A DNA stretch of 64,000 nucleotides from JAAXXJ01 sp964412455 (GTDB lineage Bacteria; Nitrospirota; UBA9217). The stretch spans positions 1 through 64,000 of the forward strand of contig CAYPOT010000005.1 of NCBI GenBank assembly GCA_964412455.1. The letters are read 5' to 3'. The notes under the pieces are model-generated. The model had not been told where the DNA came from. It saw only the letters and a list, made by a program, of their open reading frames with translations, and ran no database searches. How positions within the stretch are numbered: position 1 is the first letter of the stretch; each line of letters starts with the position of its first letter. Both the position numbers and the translations under genes were made by a program. Of the stretch, positions 24,684-33,594 are shown one piece after another.

Positions 24684-26147
24684 ATGGACCTGAACACGAA
24701 CAGCAAGATCGACGATCTCTTGCAGGAATATCCCTTTCTGATGGAGTATCTCATCGCCCGGTCACCCAAGTTCAAGCTGCTGGAGAGCGCGGTCATGCGG
24801 AAGACCGTGGGCAAGGTCGCGACGCTGTCGCAGGCGGCGGCCATCGGAGGCATCGACACCGGCCGGCTGCTCAAGGACATCGCGGGGGAGATCAAGAAGA
24901 GGACCGGCAAGGATGTTGCCGTGAGCGCGGCGAAGGAGAAAGGCTTTCCGATCATGGACGCCGACGCCCGCCAGGAGGTACTGAAGGACATCATGCGGGA
25001 CCTGCACGGGGGCGTGGAGATGAGCATCCTCAAGCGGCGGTTCCATGAGCTGATCAAGGACATCGATCCGTCGGAGATCGCGAAGATGGAGCAGCGGCTC
25101 ATGGACGAAGGGATGCCCGAGAGCGAGGTGAAGCGGCTGTGCGACGTGCACGTGGAGGTGTTCAAAGAATCGCTCTCGGCGCAGGACGCGCCGGTCATGC
25201 CCCCGGGCCATCCGCTCCACACCCATATGCTCGAGAACCGGGCGGCCGAGGGCATCCTGCACGAGCTTGACCACGTTCTGGCGAAGCTCGGCGATGCCCC
25301 GGACAAGGCCGTTTTCCTGAAAGAGCAGGAGGGCCTGGCGAAGCTTATCGAGCGGTTGTCTGCGCTCGACCTCCACTACCTCCGGAAGGAGAACCAGCTC
25401 TTCCCGGTGCTCGAGGTCCACAGCATCACCGGGCCGTCGCAGGTCATGTGGGCGCTTCACGACGACATACGCATCGCGCTCAAGAGCGCGAAGGCGGGCA
25501 TCAGGGATTCGCTCGTTCCCGACGTGGTGAACACCCTCCGGTACCTGTCGAAGAGCGTCCGCGACATGATCTATAAAGAAGAGCACATCCTGTTCCCCAT
25601 GGCCAACAACCTTCTGACCGACGCGGAATGGCGGAAGGTTCGTCAGGGCGAGGAAGAGATCGGCTACGCCTGGATCACGCCGAAGCAGGGCTGGACCGGC
25701 GGGGCAGGCGCTGCGACCGCCACGGCAAGCGCGGTGGAAGGGACCATAGGGCTCGATACGGGCCGGATGACCTTCGAGCAGGTCAATCTGATGCTGAAGC
25801 ACCTTCCGGTGGACGTCTCGTTCGTGGACGAGAACGACGAGGTGCGGTACTACTCTGCCACGAAGGACCGCATCTTCCCGCGCAGCCCCGGTGTCATCGG
25901 CAGGAAGGTCCAGAACTGCCATCCGCCCAAGAGCTTCGAAATGGTCCAGAAGATCCTGGACGCCTTCCGAGCGGGCAGCCGTCACAAGGCGGATTTCTGG
26001 ATCCAGATGAAGGGACGGTTCCTGCTGATCCAGTACTTCGCCGTGCGCGACGAGAAGGGGGCGTACAAGGGCACGCTCGAGGTGAGCCAGGACGTGACGG
26101 ACATCAGGAAGCTCGAAGGCCAACAGCGGCTGCTTGATTGGGAGTAA
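24684..26147 (+). CDS. DUF1858-DUF438-hemerythrin-PAS protein
   Basis: A 487-aa soluble protein. Domains in order: DUF1858 (residues 1-70, KIDDLLQEYPFLMEYLI), DUF438 (about 90-165), hemerythrin-like HHE domain (about 170-320, with LDLHYLRKENQLFPVLE and YKEEHILFPMAN giving His/Glu di-iron ligands) and a PAS domain (about 370-487, VDVSFVDENDEVRYYS ... RSPGVIGRKVQNCHPPKS), ending in the typical GQQRLLDWE. The family is linked with oxygen or nitric-oxide handling, which fits the FNR-like site upstream. The ATG at 24684 has a GAGGAGG site; an earlier ATG at 24615 overlaps the inferred transcript start. The final PAS keeps the EVSQDVTD end. Confidence 0.9.
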   Translation: MDLNTNSKIDDLLQEYPFLMEYLIARSPKFKLLESAVMRKTVGKVATLSQAAAIGGIDTGRLLKDIAGEIKKRTGKDVAVSAAKEKGFPIMDADARQEVLKDIMRDLHGGVEMSILKRRFHELIKDIDPSEIAKMEQRLMDEGMPESEVKRLCDVHVEVFKESLSAQDAPVMPPGHPLHTHMLENRAAEGILHELDHVLAKLGDAPDKAVFLKEQEGLAKLIERLSALDLHYLRKENQLFPVLEVHSITGPSQVMWALHDDIRIALKSAKAGIRDSLVPDVVNTLRYLSKSVRDMIYKEEHILFPMANNLLTDAEWRKVRQGEEEIGYAWITPKQGWTGGAGAATATASAVEGTIGLDTGRMTFEQVNLMLKHLPVDVSFVDENDEVRYYSATKDRIFPRSPGVIGRKVQNCHPPKSFEMVQKILDAFRAGSRHKADFWIQMKGRFLLIQYFAVRDEKGAYKGTLEVSQDVTDIRKLEGQQRLLDWE

Positions 26148-26267
26148 GGGACAGGGGACGGAACTCTTCCCATCAGTGCAGGACCGGCTGTTCATCGTGA
26201 ACGCCAAGGAGAGCATCAGCAGGAACCTGGAAAAGGTGATGGGTCGGTACTTCTTGGTGCGGCGTGG

Positions 26268-27194
26268 TCAGTAGTCCCAGCGGACCGCGAGGGAGAGGAT
26301 ATTGTTCCTGGTGATCATGTCGGACGTGCCTGCTCCGGTCGTCTGCCGCTCGTACAGAAGTCCAGCGCTCCAGTGCAGTGAAAGTTCGTAGTCCGTGCCG
26401 ATCGATGCTGTGTCCGTCCGCAAGGCAGTTGCAGCGCTGTCCTGGTAGTGCTGCGCCTGATAACGGTATCCCGCTGTCAGGAGCAGGTCGTCGGTCATAT
26501 CGTACCCCATGCCGAAACGATAGGTCGTCCCGCGGAAGCTGAAGTCCCGGTATGAGGCGCGATAGGTCTCGTATTCCACAGCTTCGCGAAGCCAGAGGTC
26601 GTCGGTGACGAGCTGCCTCAGGCTGGCGGAGCCGCCATATCCTGTGCCGTCCCGGTCCGGATCGTTGTCGTAGCGACGGACCTTGTCGAAACCGGTGACG
26701 CGCATCGACAGCATGTCGCCCGACCGCGCGCTTATGCCCGCAATCACCCCGGCACTGTTCGAATCATATTCCGAATACTGCTGATAGTCTGTCCGTTCGG
26801 CGAATCCCTTGGCGAAAAAGGATAGTCTGCTTCCCTTCTCCACCATACCACCAAGCTCCGCAGCGGCGGTCACGGAAAGGTCGCCCGGGGACCGATTGCC
26901 GCCGCCGGTATAATTTCCCGTACCACTCCCCGTCCCGGTGCCCCCAGCGAAGCCCTTACCGCTTGCCGCGAACATCGAGCCGCCCATGGTGGCACCGCTG
27001 CTGCCGGTGCCTGATGAACCGCCGCCCCCCGACAGAAGGCCGACAATGTTGTCCTCGACGGTGACGCGCACTTCAGCGCCCAGGATAAGTTCCGCCTGCG
27101 CAGTGGAGGACAGGAAGAGAAGGAACGCGGCAACGATGACGGACCAAAAAAAACGAAAGCGCCCTGACGGGCGGTCAGAACAGTTCACTATCAT
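26268..27194 (-). CDS. Putative outer-membrane beta-barrel protein
   Basis: A 308-aa secreted protein with a signal peptide (about 1-35, ending AQAE). A Gly/Ser-rich linker (about 55-100) is followed by alternating aromatic-polar strands such as SRLSFFAKGFAERTDYQQY and TTYRFGMGYDMTDDLLLTAG. The C-terminus LSLAVRWDY ends in an aromatic residue, as expected for BAM-assembled barrels. Strand count suggests about ten to twelve strands. It is the last gene of a minus-strand run led by an ECF sigma factor, so it may belong to that regulon. Ligand or transport role unknown. Confidence 0.75.
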   Translation of the reverse strand: MIVNCSDRPSGRFRFFWSVIVAAFLLFLSSTAQAELILGAEVRVTVEDNIVGLLSGGGGSSGTGSSGATMGGSMFAASGKGFAGGTGTGSGTGNYTGGGNRSPGDLSVTAAAELGGMVEKGSRLSFFAKGFAERTDYQQYSEYDSNSAGVIAGISARSGDMLSMRVTGFDKVRRYDNDPDRDGTGYGGSASLRQLVTDDLWLREAVEYETYRASYRDFSFRGTTYRFGMGYDMTDDLLLTAGYRYQAQHYQDSAATALRTDTASIGTDYELSLHWSAGLLYERQTTGAGTSDMITRNNILSLAVRWDY

Positions 27195-27263
27195 GCGCTA
27201 TCCTTTTTATAAAGAAAAGGGCCGGAAGGAGGGTGCTGATCCGCTTTTCCGGCCCCGAGTTTT

Positions 27264-27641
27264 TTACCGGCTTCCGCCGCGGGTCTGCGTTCCGCTTCCC
27301 TGGTGCTCCCGGATGCGGTCGCGATCGTAGAGCTGGTCCTTGTCGCGGTCACGGAGTTGGTCTTTGTCCTTGTCCTGATCACGGAGCTGGTCGCCTGCAG
27401 CATCGGTTGACGAGCTCTTCTGCTGCTTTATGGCTTCCCCGGACTGATCGCGGGCCTGCTTCTCCTCGCGGGTCCGTTCACGCTCCTGCTCGCCCGCTGC
27501 TGCTGAACCTTTCTGGAGCATCTCCTGTTTTTCAGTCCGTTCCTGCTTCTCGGTCCGCTCTTGTGCTGTCTGTGCCAGGACCGAATACCCTGGCAGAAGG
27601 AGCCCCAGGGCCAATCCTATGGCTGTCATTGTTCTGAACAT
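27264..27641 (-). CDS. Secreted, highly charged low-complexity protein
   Basis: A 125-aa protein with a signal peptide (MFRTMTAIGLALGLLLPGYS, cut after VLAQ). The mature part is almost entirely Asp, Glu, Lys, Arg, Gln: EKQERTEKQE units first, then a repeated DQLRDQDKDKDQLRDRDKDQ stretch. It is likely disordered in the periplasm. The start is preceded by GGAGGGATGACCT. No family is recognised. Position between the barrel gene and a secreted helical protein links it to the sigma-factor cluster. Confidence 0.65.
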   Translation of the reverse strand: MFRTMTAIGLALGLLLPGYSVLAQTAQERTEKQERTEKQEMLQKGSAAAGEQERERTREEKQARDQSGEAIKQQKSSSTDAAGDQLRDQDKDKDQLRDRDKDQLYDRDRIREHQGSGTQTRGGSR

Positions 27642-27772
27642 AGGTCATCCCTCCTTTATCGTGGTGAAGTGCCCCGGTTGTTCCGGGGGTGGTGCCGGTC
27701 GAGGCATCTTCCGGAAGCTGCCTCGTGAACCGCTCCTCCGGAGAGCGGTATCTCGTGTCGTTCAATTATCTT

Positions 27773-28666
27773 CTATCGTCCCCGTCCGCCATGTCCACCG
27801 GCGTCCCTGCCGCCGCCGATGCCCCGGTCCTGGCGCTCGCTGCCCCGGCTGTCGCCGGGACCGCGGCCCTCACGGACCTCCCTGTCCGTTGCCCGGACGA
27901 TCTCGTCCATGCTGCGTCCCTGGCGGACCATGTCGCTCACGTTCCGTTCGAGCCGCGCATAGTCGCGCTCCGTGAAGCCGTGTTCAATGCCTGCGTGGAC
28001 CACCTGCTCGGCCGCATCGGCCTGCATGCCGGAACCGGCGAGAAACGACAGTGTCCTCACTGTCCGCTCGAACTGGTCCAGCGACTGGCCCTGCGCCCGG
28101 ACCTTTTCCCCCAGGGCATGCATCGTGTCGGCCGACAGGGACTGCTCGCCGGCGCGGGCCACGCTCTCCAATGCTGCGTCCTTCGCGCCGCTGCTGCCCA
28201 CGCGCAAGCCGTTCTGCAGGAGGCCGTCGACCAGGGGCTTCGCCTTCGCAAGACCGTCGGCGAGGCGTTTGCTTGCCGCATCGATCCGCTCCGGCGGGAT
28301 CCCCTTGGAGAGCCCCTGCTCGATCCGGTCAAGGACTGGCCGGACGGGAAGTCCCTGGCTCGCCACCCGGGTCGAGGTCTCCAGAAAACTGCCGAGCAGG
28401 GCAGCGCCCACGCCGCGCTCGAGGCCCCGCGCCACGATGATCTCCATATCGTCAGCCGGGACCCCGGCCTGGTGCGCCGCCTGGACCTGCCCGTTCAGGA
28501 ACTGCTTCTCCTCCCCGGTCAGCGGGGATCGTTCAAGGGCGCTGAGGATGCTGCCGGCTTCTCCTGCAACGGCCGCGGTTGAGACCGCCGGCGCCGCGAT
28601 GACCACGGTAACGATCACAACGGCCGCGATCAGTACTCCCATTATTGTCCGGTTTATCATTTTCAT
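27773..28666 (-). CDS. Secreted or membrane-anchored helical-repeat protein
   Basis: A 297-aa protein. Residues 5-35 form a signal anchor or signal peptide (GVLIAAVVIVTVVIAAPAVS). The rest is alpha-helical with repeating segments of the form GxxADDxExIVxxGLERG (IEQGLSKGIPPERIDAASKR, VVHAGIEHGFTERDYARLER), spaced about 35-45 residues apart, which suggests a helical repeat. The C-terminal 40 residues are Gly/Arg/Asp rich. Its ATG overlaps the stop of the CBM48 partner gene (ATGA), so the two are coupled. I do not recognise the family. Confidence 0.8.
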   Translation of the reverse strand: MKMINRTIMGVLIAAVVIVTVVIAAPAVSTAAVAGEAGSILSALERSPLTGEEKQFLNGQVQAAHQAGVPADDMEIIVARGLERGVGAALLGSFLETSTRVASQGLPVRPVLDRIEQGLSKGIPPERIDAASKRLADGLAKAKPLVDGLLQNGLRVGSSGAKDAALESVARAGEQSLSADTMHALGEKVRAQGQSLDQFERTVRTLSFLAGSGMQADAAEQVVHAGIEHGFTERDYARLERNVSDMVRQGRSMDEIVRATDREVREGRGPGDSRGSERQDRGIGGGRDAGGHGGRGR

Positions 28667-29316
28667 AACGACACCCTCATGACGGCGTTCCGGAACCCGA
28701 ACCCGTCGTCGCGATAGGATTCGGCGTGGGGGTCCGTGACCCAGTGCCGGTTGTCCACGATGAACATGTAGGTATGAACACCGGGCTTCAAGGGAAGATC
28801 GATGGCCCACGTGCCGTTCTCCCGCTTCATGACATGGCTGTCGGTCCTCCATTTGTTGAAGTCCCCGGCAACGGAGACGCGCTGCGCGGCCGGATCGACG
28901 AAGGTGAGCCGCACCATTGCCGCCTGTTCGCCGGACGGAAAGGCCGGGGAGAGGGAGTTCCTGTTCATGTTCGTCAGCTGGCTCATCATAAGCAATGCCG
29001 CGACGACCGTCAGCAGGGCGATGCCCGATGCCGCCGCCATGTTCCACCGGAGCACGCGGCTGCCGAACAGGAACCGCTTCAGCCTGGACGGCAGCGGGTC
29101 CGCGGGGCGCGGGAGCTTCCGCATGACCGACGCGGTGAAGGCGAGCGGGGGCTGCATCCGCCCCTCCCGCTCGAGCAAGTCCACGGCAGCGCCCAGGTCG
29201 TCGAACTCCTTTCTCAGGACCGGATCGCCCTGGATCTGTCCGATGATCGCTTCCTTGTCCCCGACGGCGACGTCGCCGTCCAGCAGCCGGTGGATCCCTT
29301 CGTTCCCGTTCTTCAT
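28663..29316 (-). CDS. Membrane protein with anti-sigma-like N-terminus and CBM48 domain
   Basis: A 217-aa protein. Residues 1-70 are cytoplasmic and resemble the helical front of small anti-sigma factors (IHRLLDGDVAVGDKEAIIGQ), one TM helix follows (about 93-112), and the periplasmic part (about 130-217) is a CBM48/AMPK-beta glycogen-binding type E-set domain: VSVAGDFNKW then LPLKPGVHTYMFIVDNRHWV. It has no zinc-finger HxxxCxxC. The start overlaps the sigma-factor stop by four bases, the classical sigma/anti-sigma layout. A sugar-polymer or envelope glycan signal passed to the sigma factor is inferred. Anti-sigma function itself is not proved. Confidence 0.8.
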   Translation of the reverse strand: MKNGNEGIHRLLDGDVAVGDKEAIIGQIQGDPVLRKEFDDLGAAVDLLEREGRMQPPLAFTASVMRKLPRPADPLPSRLKRFLFGSRVLRWNMAAASGIALLTVVAALLMMSQLTNMNRNSLSPAFPSGEQAAMVRLTFVDPAAQRVSVAGDFNKWRTDSHVMKRENGTWAIDLPLKPGVHTYMFIVDNRHWVTDPHAESYRDDGFGFRNAVMRVSL

Positions 29317-29872
29317 AGTGTCACCCCTGACCGCATCAGCAGGTCCTTCAGCATTTCCCTTCCTCGATGCGTCCTGACCTTGAGCGCCGCGATGCTGACG
29401 CCCAGGATCTCCGAGATCGCCTGGTAATCAAGCTCCTCGATGTGCTTCAGGATAATGGCCTCCCGGTAGTCCGGAGGGAGGCTGCTCAGCGCTTTCTGGA
29501 GGGCATCGGCGGACTCCCCGGCCATGGCCTCCTGCTCGGGATCCCGCCGCCTGGTCTCCCTGATCTCGGCGATCTCATCGACGCCGACGGTCGGCCGTCT
29601 CGAACGGATATGGTCGCGGCATTTGTTCAGAACGATGCTCGTAAGCCAGGAGGAGAACTTCGAGCTGAAACGGAAATGCCGGAGGCCTTCGTAGGCCGAG
29701 ATAAAGCTCTCCTGGGCCACATCGTTCGCCGTGTCCGCGTCACCCAGCATCCTGCGGCGACCGTGTAAGCCAGCGTCTGGTAGCGGTCCACCAGGACCGC
29801 GTAGGCATCGCCATCGCCCTGCTGGCACCGCTTGATGATATCGTGTTCGTTGTTCTGCAAAAGTGCGCTCAT
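29313..29872 (-). CDS. ECF RNA polymerase sigma factor with apparent frameshift
   Basis: The N-terminal frame begins at 29872 (MSALLQNNEHDIIKRCQQGD, then DAYAVLVDRYQTLAYTVAA) and the rest continues in another frame from about 29755 (RMLGDADTANDVAQESFISA through region 4 DYREAIILKHIEELDYQAIS). The join lies in GTCGCCGCAGGATG near 29752-29758; one base appears to be missing inside region 2.1. Both parts are well-conserved sigma-70 family 2 and 4 segments, so either a sequence error or a recent mutation is likely; a shorter product could also start downstream. It is coupled to the CBM48 partner by ATGA. Confidence 0.8.
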
Positions 29873-29914
29873 TGTTTGCCTATTAGACGAAGCTGCGGGA
29901 AAAAGGTTACCGGA

Positions 29915-30292
29915 TCACTTCGCCCCATCGTGATCGTCCGGCACGGTCACGATCGAATTCCGTTCACCGAGGCCGTTCTCCACGAACGCCGTACCGGGGT
30001 CCAGGACCCAGGTGTCGCCATTGATGACGAACAGGTATTCGTATCGGCCGGGTGGAAGACGCAGGGTGGCGGTCCATCTGCCGCTCCGGTCCGGTCCTGA
30101 CAGGGGATGGCTTGCCGTGTCCCACCGGTTGAAGCTCCCGGCGACGGCAACGGTCCGGGCGTCCGGGGCGAGGATCAAGAACGACAGGGCGGAAAGACCC
30201 ACTCGGTCCGGCCGGGGGGGCGCCGGGCACCCGGCGAGGAGCATCGCGAGAGCGAAAAGGATCGGATGGAGGATGCGTACCCTGGATGTCAT
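29915..30292 (-). CDS. CBM48-domain lipoprotein
   Basis: A 125-aa predicted lipoprotein: signal peptide with lipobox LLAGC (start MTSRVRILHPILFALAMLLA), then one CBM48/AMPK-type domain (VAVAGSFNRWDTASHPLSGP ... PPGRYEYLFVINGDTWVLDP). The domain is clearly related to the periplasmic domain of the membrane partner encoded at 28663-29316. An open frame extends to 30391, but the lipobox and start at 30292 give the sensible protein. It lies 43 nt ahead of the sigma gene. A ligand-delivery or decoy role for a glucan or glycan is an inference. Confidence 0.78.
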   Translation of the reverse strand: MTSRVRILHPILFALAMLLAGCPAPPRPDRVGLSALSFLILAPDARTVAVAGSFNRWDTASHPLSGPDRSGRWTATLRLPPGRYEYLFVINGDTWVLDPGTAFVENGLGERNSIVTVPDDHDGAK

Positions 30293-30461
30293 GAGGAGCT
30301 CTCGAAAACAAAGAAAGGCCATCCTTGCCGGCGCAATGCCGGCCAGAACAGCCCCCCCTATTCTCCTTTGCAAACCCTTGAAGATGATCACCGGGCGTTG
30401 CCGCGGTGTTTAAACGAAGTTACTCAGCAGCAGGTGTTCGTACAAGCCATGATGCCGGCCG

Positions 30462-31031
30462 CTACATCGCATTGCTTCCGCGGGTCATGGGCTTTCCTTC
30501 ACCCTCGAATTTGCTCGGCGGTTCGGGGTCCTTCTTTTCCTGCGGCTGCTCCTGTCGCGCTTTCTTGACGGGCTTGCCTGCCCGGGCATGGTCCTTTTTG
30601 ATAGCGCGGTTCGATGCGTTGTTCATCTTTTTGAGCTGGCTCACGGTCGCCCCGAGCTTGGTCCCCAGCTGACGGGCTACCTGGCCCCAGCCCGCTACGG
30701 GCGGTCCCTGGCGCAGGGACAGGACCTTCTGCACGTTGACCTCTGCAACGCCCCCGGGCATCTTCTGCGCCAACGAGAGAACGATGGCTACCTCGCCGTA
30801 ACCGAGCATCCGGTCCCGGAGCGCCTGGACCTGGGCGTCACTGACCTTGAACTCCACTTCGATCTTCTTGAGCACCGCTTTTTCACCGACAGGCTTCGAA
30901 GCTGTTTCGGTCAGGCGTTTCGCTTCCCGCCCAAGGTTCTTTTCCGCCTTGGAGAGTTCGGCCTGTGCCGCGCCCGAGATCAGCAAGATCATCACCAGGA
31001 CGGCGCCGAGATTCAGGCATGCACGTTTCAT
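30462..31031 (-). CDS. Secreted hypothetical protein with charged tail
   Basis: A 189-aa protein with a signal peptide (MKRACLNLGAVLVMILLISG, cut near AAQA). The middle (VLKKIEVEFKVSDAQVQALR then GYGEVAIVLSLAQKMPG) is helical and soluble; the last 55 residues are Lys/Gln/Pro rich. The family is not recognised. It heads the minus-strand run that includes the sigma factor, about 170 nt upstream of the CBM48 lipoprotein, so it may be the first gene of the operon or a separate unit. Confidence 0.75.
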   Translation of the reverse strand: MKRACLNLGAVLVMILLISGAAQAELSKAEKNLGREAKRLTETASKPVGEKAVLKKIEVEFKVSDAQVQALRDRMLGYGEVAIVLSLAQKMPGGVAEVNVQKVLSLRQGPPVAGWGQVARQLGTKLGATVSQLKKMNNASNRAIKKDHARAGKPVKKARQEQPQEKKDPEPPSKFEGEGKPMTRGSNAM

Positions 31032-31304
31032 TTATCTGTCCCCCTCATCATGAGTATGAAGATTGACAACAATACGCTTGTCCGGAACGAGGCCATTATA
31101 CCATGGAGCCCGGGATTGTGAACAGAAAACCGCGCACTCGTGCCGTGCCCGCGCGAAAAACACGCTCTTTACAAGAACGGAAAATAATGGTATTTTGAAC
31201 GCTCCTTTTCCCGGGTCGTGCACTGCTGATCAGGTCGGACCCGGGGAAGGGCGCGGCGTGGACCCCGAGGGGCGCGTTGCGATCGGGCATGAGGAGAGAA
31301 GCGG

Positions 31305-32762
31305 ATGGAACGAACGATCAAGAAGGTCCTTGTCGCTAACCGCGGCGTCCCGGCGGTGCGGGTCATGCATACCTGCCGCGACCGGAACATCCCGACGACG
31401 GCGGTCTACAGCTCGCCCGACCGGCTGGCCCACCACGTGTTCATGGCCGATTCCGCCGTGCACATCGGCGAAGCCCCGCCCGTCGAGTCCTACCTCAACA
31501 TGGACCGTATGGTCGACGCGGCGCTCCGGAGCGGGTCCGATGCCATCCATCCCGGCTGGGGTTTCCTGGCCGAGAACGAGTCCTTCGCTCAAAAGGTGAT
31601 CGATGCGGGCCTTCTCTGGATCGGCCCGCCGCCCAGGGTCATCCACCTGATGGGGGACAAGATCCAGGCAAAGCAGCTGGCGCGCAAGGCCGGCGTGCCG
31701 GTCATCCCGGGCGTCAACAACGTGACCGATGCATCCCAGATCACGAAGTGGATGGAGGACGAGCACGTTGCCTTCCCCATCATCATCAAGGCGTCCGCGG
31801 GCGGCGGCGGCAAGGGCATGATCAAGGTCGATCATGCCGAGGGCATTGCCCTGGCCCTGGCCCAGGCGCGCTCGGAGGCGAAGAAATCCTTCGGCGACGA
31901 GACCATCCTGGTGGAAAAGTATATCGAGCGGGGCCGGCATATCGAAGTGCAGATCGTGGCCGACAGCCACGGAAACGTGGTGCATCTCTACGAGCGTGAA
32001 TGCACCCTGCAGCGCCGGAACCAGAAGATCATCGAGGAAGCGCCGTCGCCCAGCCTCGACGAGAACCTGCGCAATGAGATCTGCTTCACCGCCACCCGGC
32101 TCATGCGCGAGATCGACTATGTCACCGCGGGGACGGTGGAATACATCTTTGACTCGGCCACGAAGAAGTTCTATTTCCTCGAGGTCAACACCCGCCTGCA
32201 GGTGGAACACGGCATCACCGAGCTCATCACCGGTCTCGACATCGTCGGCATCATGCTGGACACGGCCGCGGGCAGGAAGCTGCCGTTCAAGCAGGCCGAT
32301 ATCCGGCCGAACCGGTGGGCCCTTGAGGTCCGGCTGAACGCCGAGGACCCGAAGAACTTCAGCCCCTCCTTCGGGAAGATCAGCAGGCTCCAGACCCCCA
32401 TGGGACCCAACGTGCGGGTCGCCTCGGGCGTCTACGAGGGCGAAGACATACCGCCGTACTACGACTCCCTCTTCATGCTGCTCATGACCGCGGGCGCCGA
32501 CCGCAAGGACGCGATCCGGGTCATGGACCGCTGTTTGGGCCGGAACCTCCGTGTCGAGGGCGTCAAGACGCTCCAGCCGCTTCTGCTCAGCATCATCCGC
32601 CACCCGTCGTTCATCGCGGGAGAGTTCTCCACGCGGTTCATCGAAGAGCACCTGGACGAGCTGATCTCCATGTTCAGCGACGACAACAGCGAGGACGAGA
32701 TCCTGAAGGTCGCGCGTTACGTCGCCGAGATCTCGGCGCTGGGGCCGCAGAAGTGGATGTGA
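31305..32762 (+). CDS. Biotin carboxylase subunit (pyruvate/2-oxoacid or acyl-CoA carboxylase type)
   Basis: A 485-aa ATP-grasp biotin carboxylase: it carboxylates the biotin of a carrier domain using ATP and bicarbonate. Landmarks are ASAGGGGKGMIKV (ATP loop), HIEVQIVADSHGNVVHLYER and FLEVNTRLQVEHGITELITG. The first loop reads VLVANRGVPAVRV where the family almost always has ANRGEIAVR, and VEHGITE replaces VEHPVTE, so this is a divergent clade. It is about 30-40 residues longer than AccC. It stands ahead of a carbonic anhydrase and a carboxyltransferase-biotin carrier fusion, suggesting a two-subunit pyruvate- or 2-oxoglutarate-type carboxylase. Substrate is not fixed. Confidence 0.9.
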   Translation: MERTIKKVLVANRGVPAVRVMHTCRDRNIPTTAVYSSPDRLAHHVFMADSAVHIGEAPPVESYLNMDRMVDAALRSGSDAIHPGWGFLAENESFAQKVIDAGLLWIGPPPRVIHLMGDKIQAKQLARKAGVPVIPGVNNVTDASQITKWMEDEHVAFPIIIKASAGGGGKGMIKVDHAEGIALALAQARSEAKKSFGDETILVEKYIERGRHIEVQIVADSHGNVVHLYERECTLQRRNQKIIEEAPSPSLDENLRNEICFTATRLMREIDYVTAGTVEYIFDSATKKFYFLEVNTRLQVEHGITELITGLDIVGIMLDTAAGRKLPFKQADIRPNRWALEVRLNAEDPKNFSPSFGKISRLQTPMGPNVRVASGVYEGEDIPPYYDSLFMLLMTAGADRKDAIRVMDRCLGRNLRVEGVKTLQPLLLSIIRHPSFIAGEFSTRFIEEHLDELISMFSDDNSEDEILKVARYVAEISALGPQKWM

Positions 32763-32848
32763 TGTACGTACGACGTGAGACGTCAGACGTGAACACAGGA
32801 CGTGAAAGGCGAGACGAACATCACGTTTCACTTCTCACGTTTAACGAC
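32763..32848. repeat. Inverted repeat with 7-8-nt periodic arms (ACGTGAG type)
   Basis: The left arm repeats ACGTGAG/ACGTCAG/ACGTGAA-like units, and the right arm (about 32821-32845) carries CACGTTTCACTTCTCACGTT. It begins right at the biotin carboxylase stop and ends 20 nt before the carbonic anhydrase ATG. Confidence 0.6.
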
Positions 32849-32865
32849 AGTCAGGAAAACCGGAT

Positions 32866-33474
32866 ATGAATGAGATAAGCAGACTGCTGAACAACAACCG
32901 GGAGTGGGCCCGGCGGGTAGAGATCGAGAGCCCCGGCTTCTTCAGCAAACTGAAGAAACAGCAGCGGCCCAAATACCTATGGATCGGCTGTTCGGACAGC
33001 CGGGTTCCGGCGAACCAGATCACGGGGCTGCTGCCGGGCGATGTCTTCGTCCACCGGAACATCTCCAACCAGGTCATCAATACCGACATGAACCTGATGT
33101 GCGTGCTGCAGTATGCCGTCGAGGTCCTGAAGGTCAAGCACATCATCGTGTGCGGCCACTACGGATGCGGCGGCATCGCGGCCGTCAAGAAGAACGCCAC
33201 CTACGGGATGCTGGAGCACTGGCTCGAGAACGTACGGGTGTCCGTCAGGAAGCACAAGCGGATCACGCTCAACGAGATGTGCGAACTGAACGTGAAGCGG
33301 CAGGTGGAGAACCTGGCGCACAATACGATCGTCCAGAAGGCGTGGGACCGGGGCCGCAAGCTCTATGTCCATGGATGGATCTATTCGATATCGGATGGGC
33401 TCATCAAGGACCTGAAGGTGACCCAGAAGGCGGCTCCGGCGAGGGGCAACTTAAAAGCAAGGAATAAAGGATAG
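32866..33474 (+). CDS. Beta-class carbonic anhydrase
   Basis: A 202-aa zinc enzyme that interconverts CO2 and bicarbonate. The zinc ligands are visible in WIGCSDSRVPANQ (Cys, Asp) and IIVCGHYGCGGI (His, Cys), with the dyad Asp/Arg in CSDSR. The length and the N-terminal LLNNNREWARRVE match the Can/CynT-like type. Its place between the two carboxylase subunits suggests it supplies bicarbonate to the biotin carboxylase. Confidence 0.95.
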   Translation: MNEISRLLNNNREWARRVEIESPGFFSKLKKQQRPKYLWIGCSDSRVPANQITGLLPGDVFVHRNISNQVINTDMNLMCVLQYAVEVLKVKHIIVCGHYGCGGIAAVKKNATYGMLEHWLENVRVSVRKHKRITLNEMCELNVKRQVENLAHNTIVQKAWDRGRKLYVHGWIYSISDGLIKDLKVTQKAAPARGNLKARNKG

Positions 33475-33594
33475 AACAAGCATGAACGACCCAGTATTCG
33501 TCAGACCAGGAATGTCAGCCCGGGAGAGTGTGAAAGCGCACCCTGGCCGGGATATCGGCGCCCGGGCCTCAGACAGGGATGTGAGGCAAGCATC

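Noticed and set aside
26148..26267. Frame ending LFIVNAKESISRNLEKVMGR after the DUF438 gene
   Set aside because: Could be a relic of another gene, but it is only about 40 codons with no start and no family match, so I do not list it as a feature.
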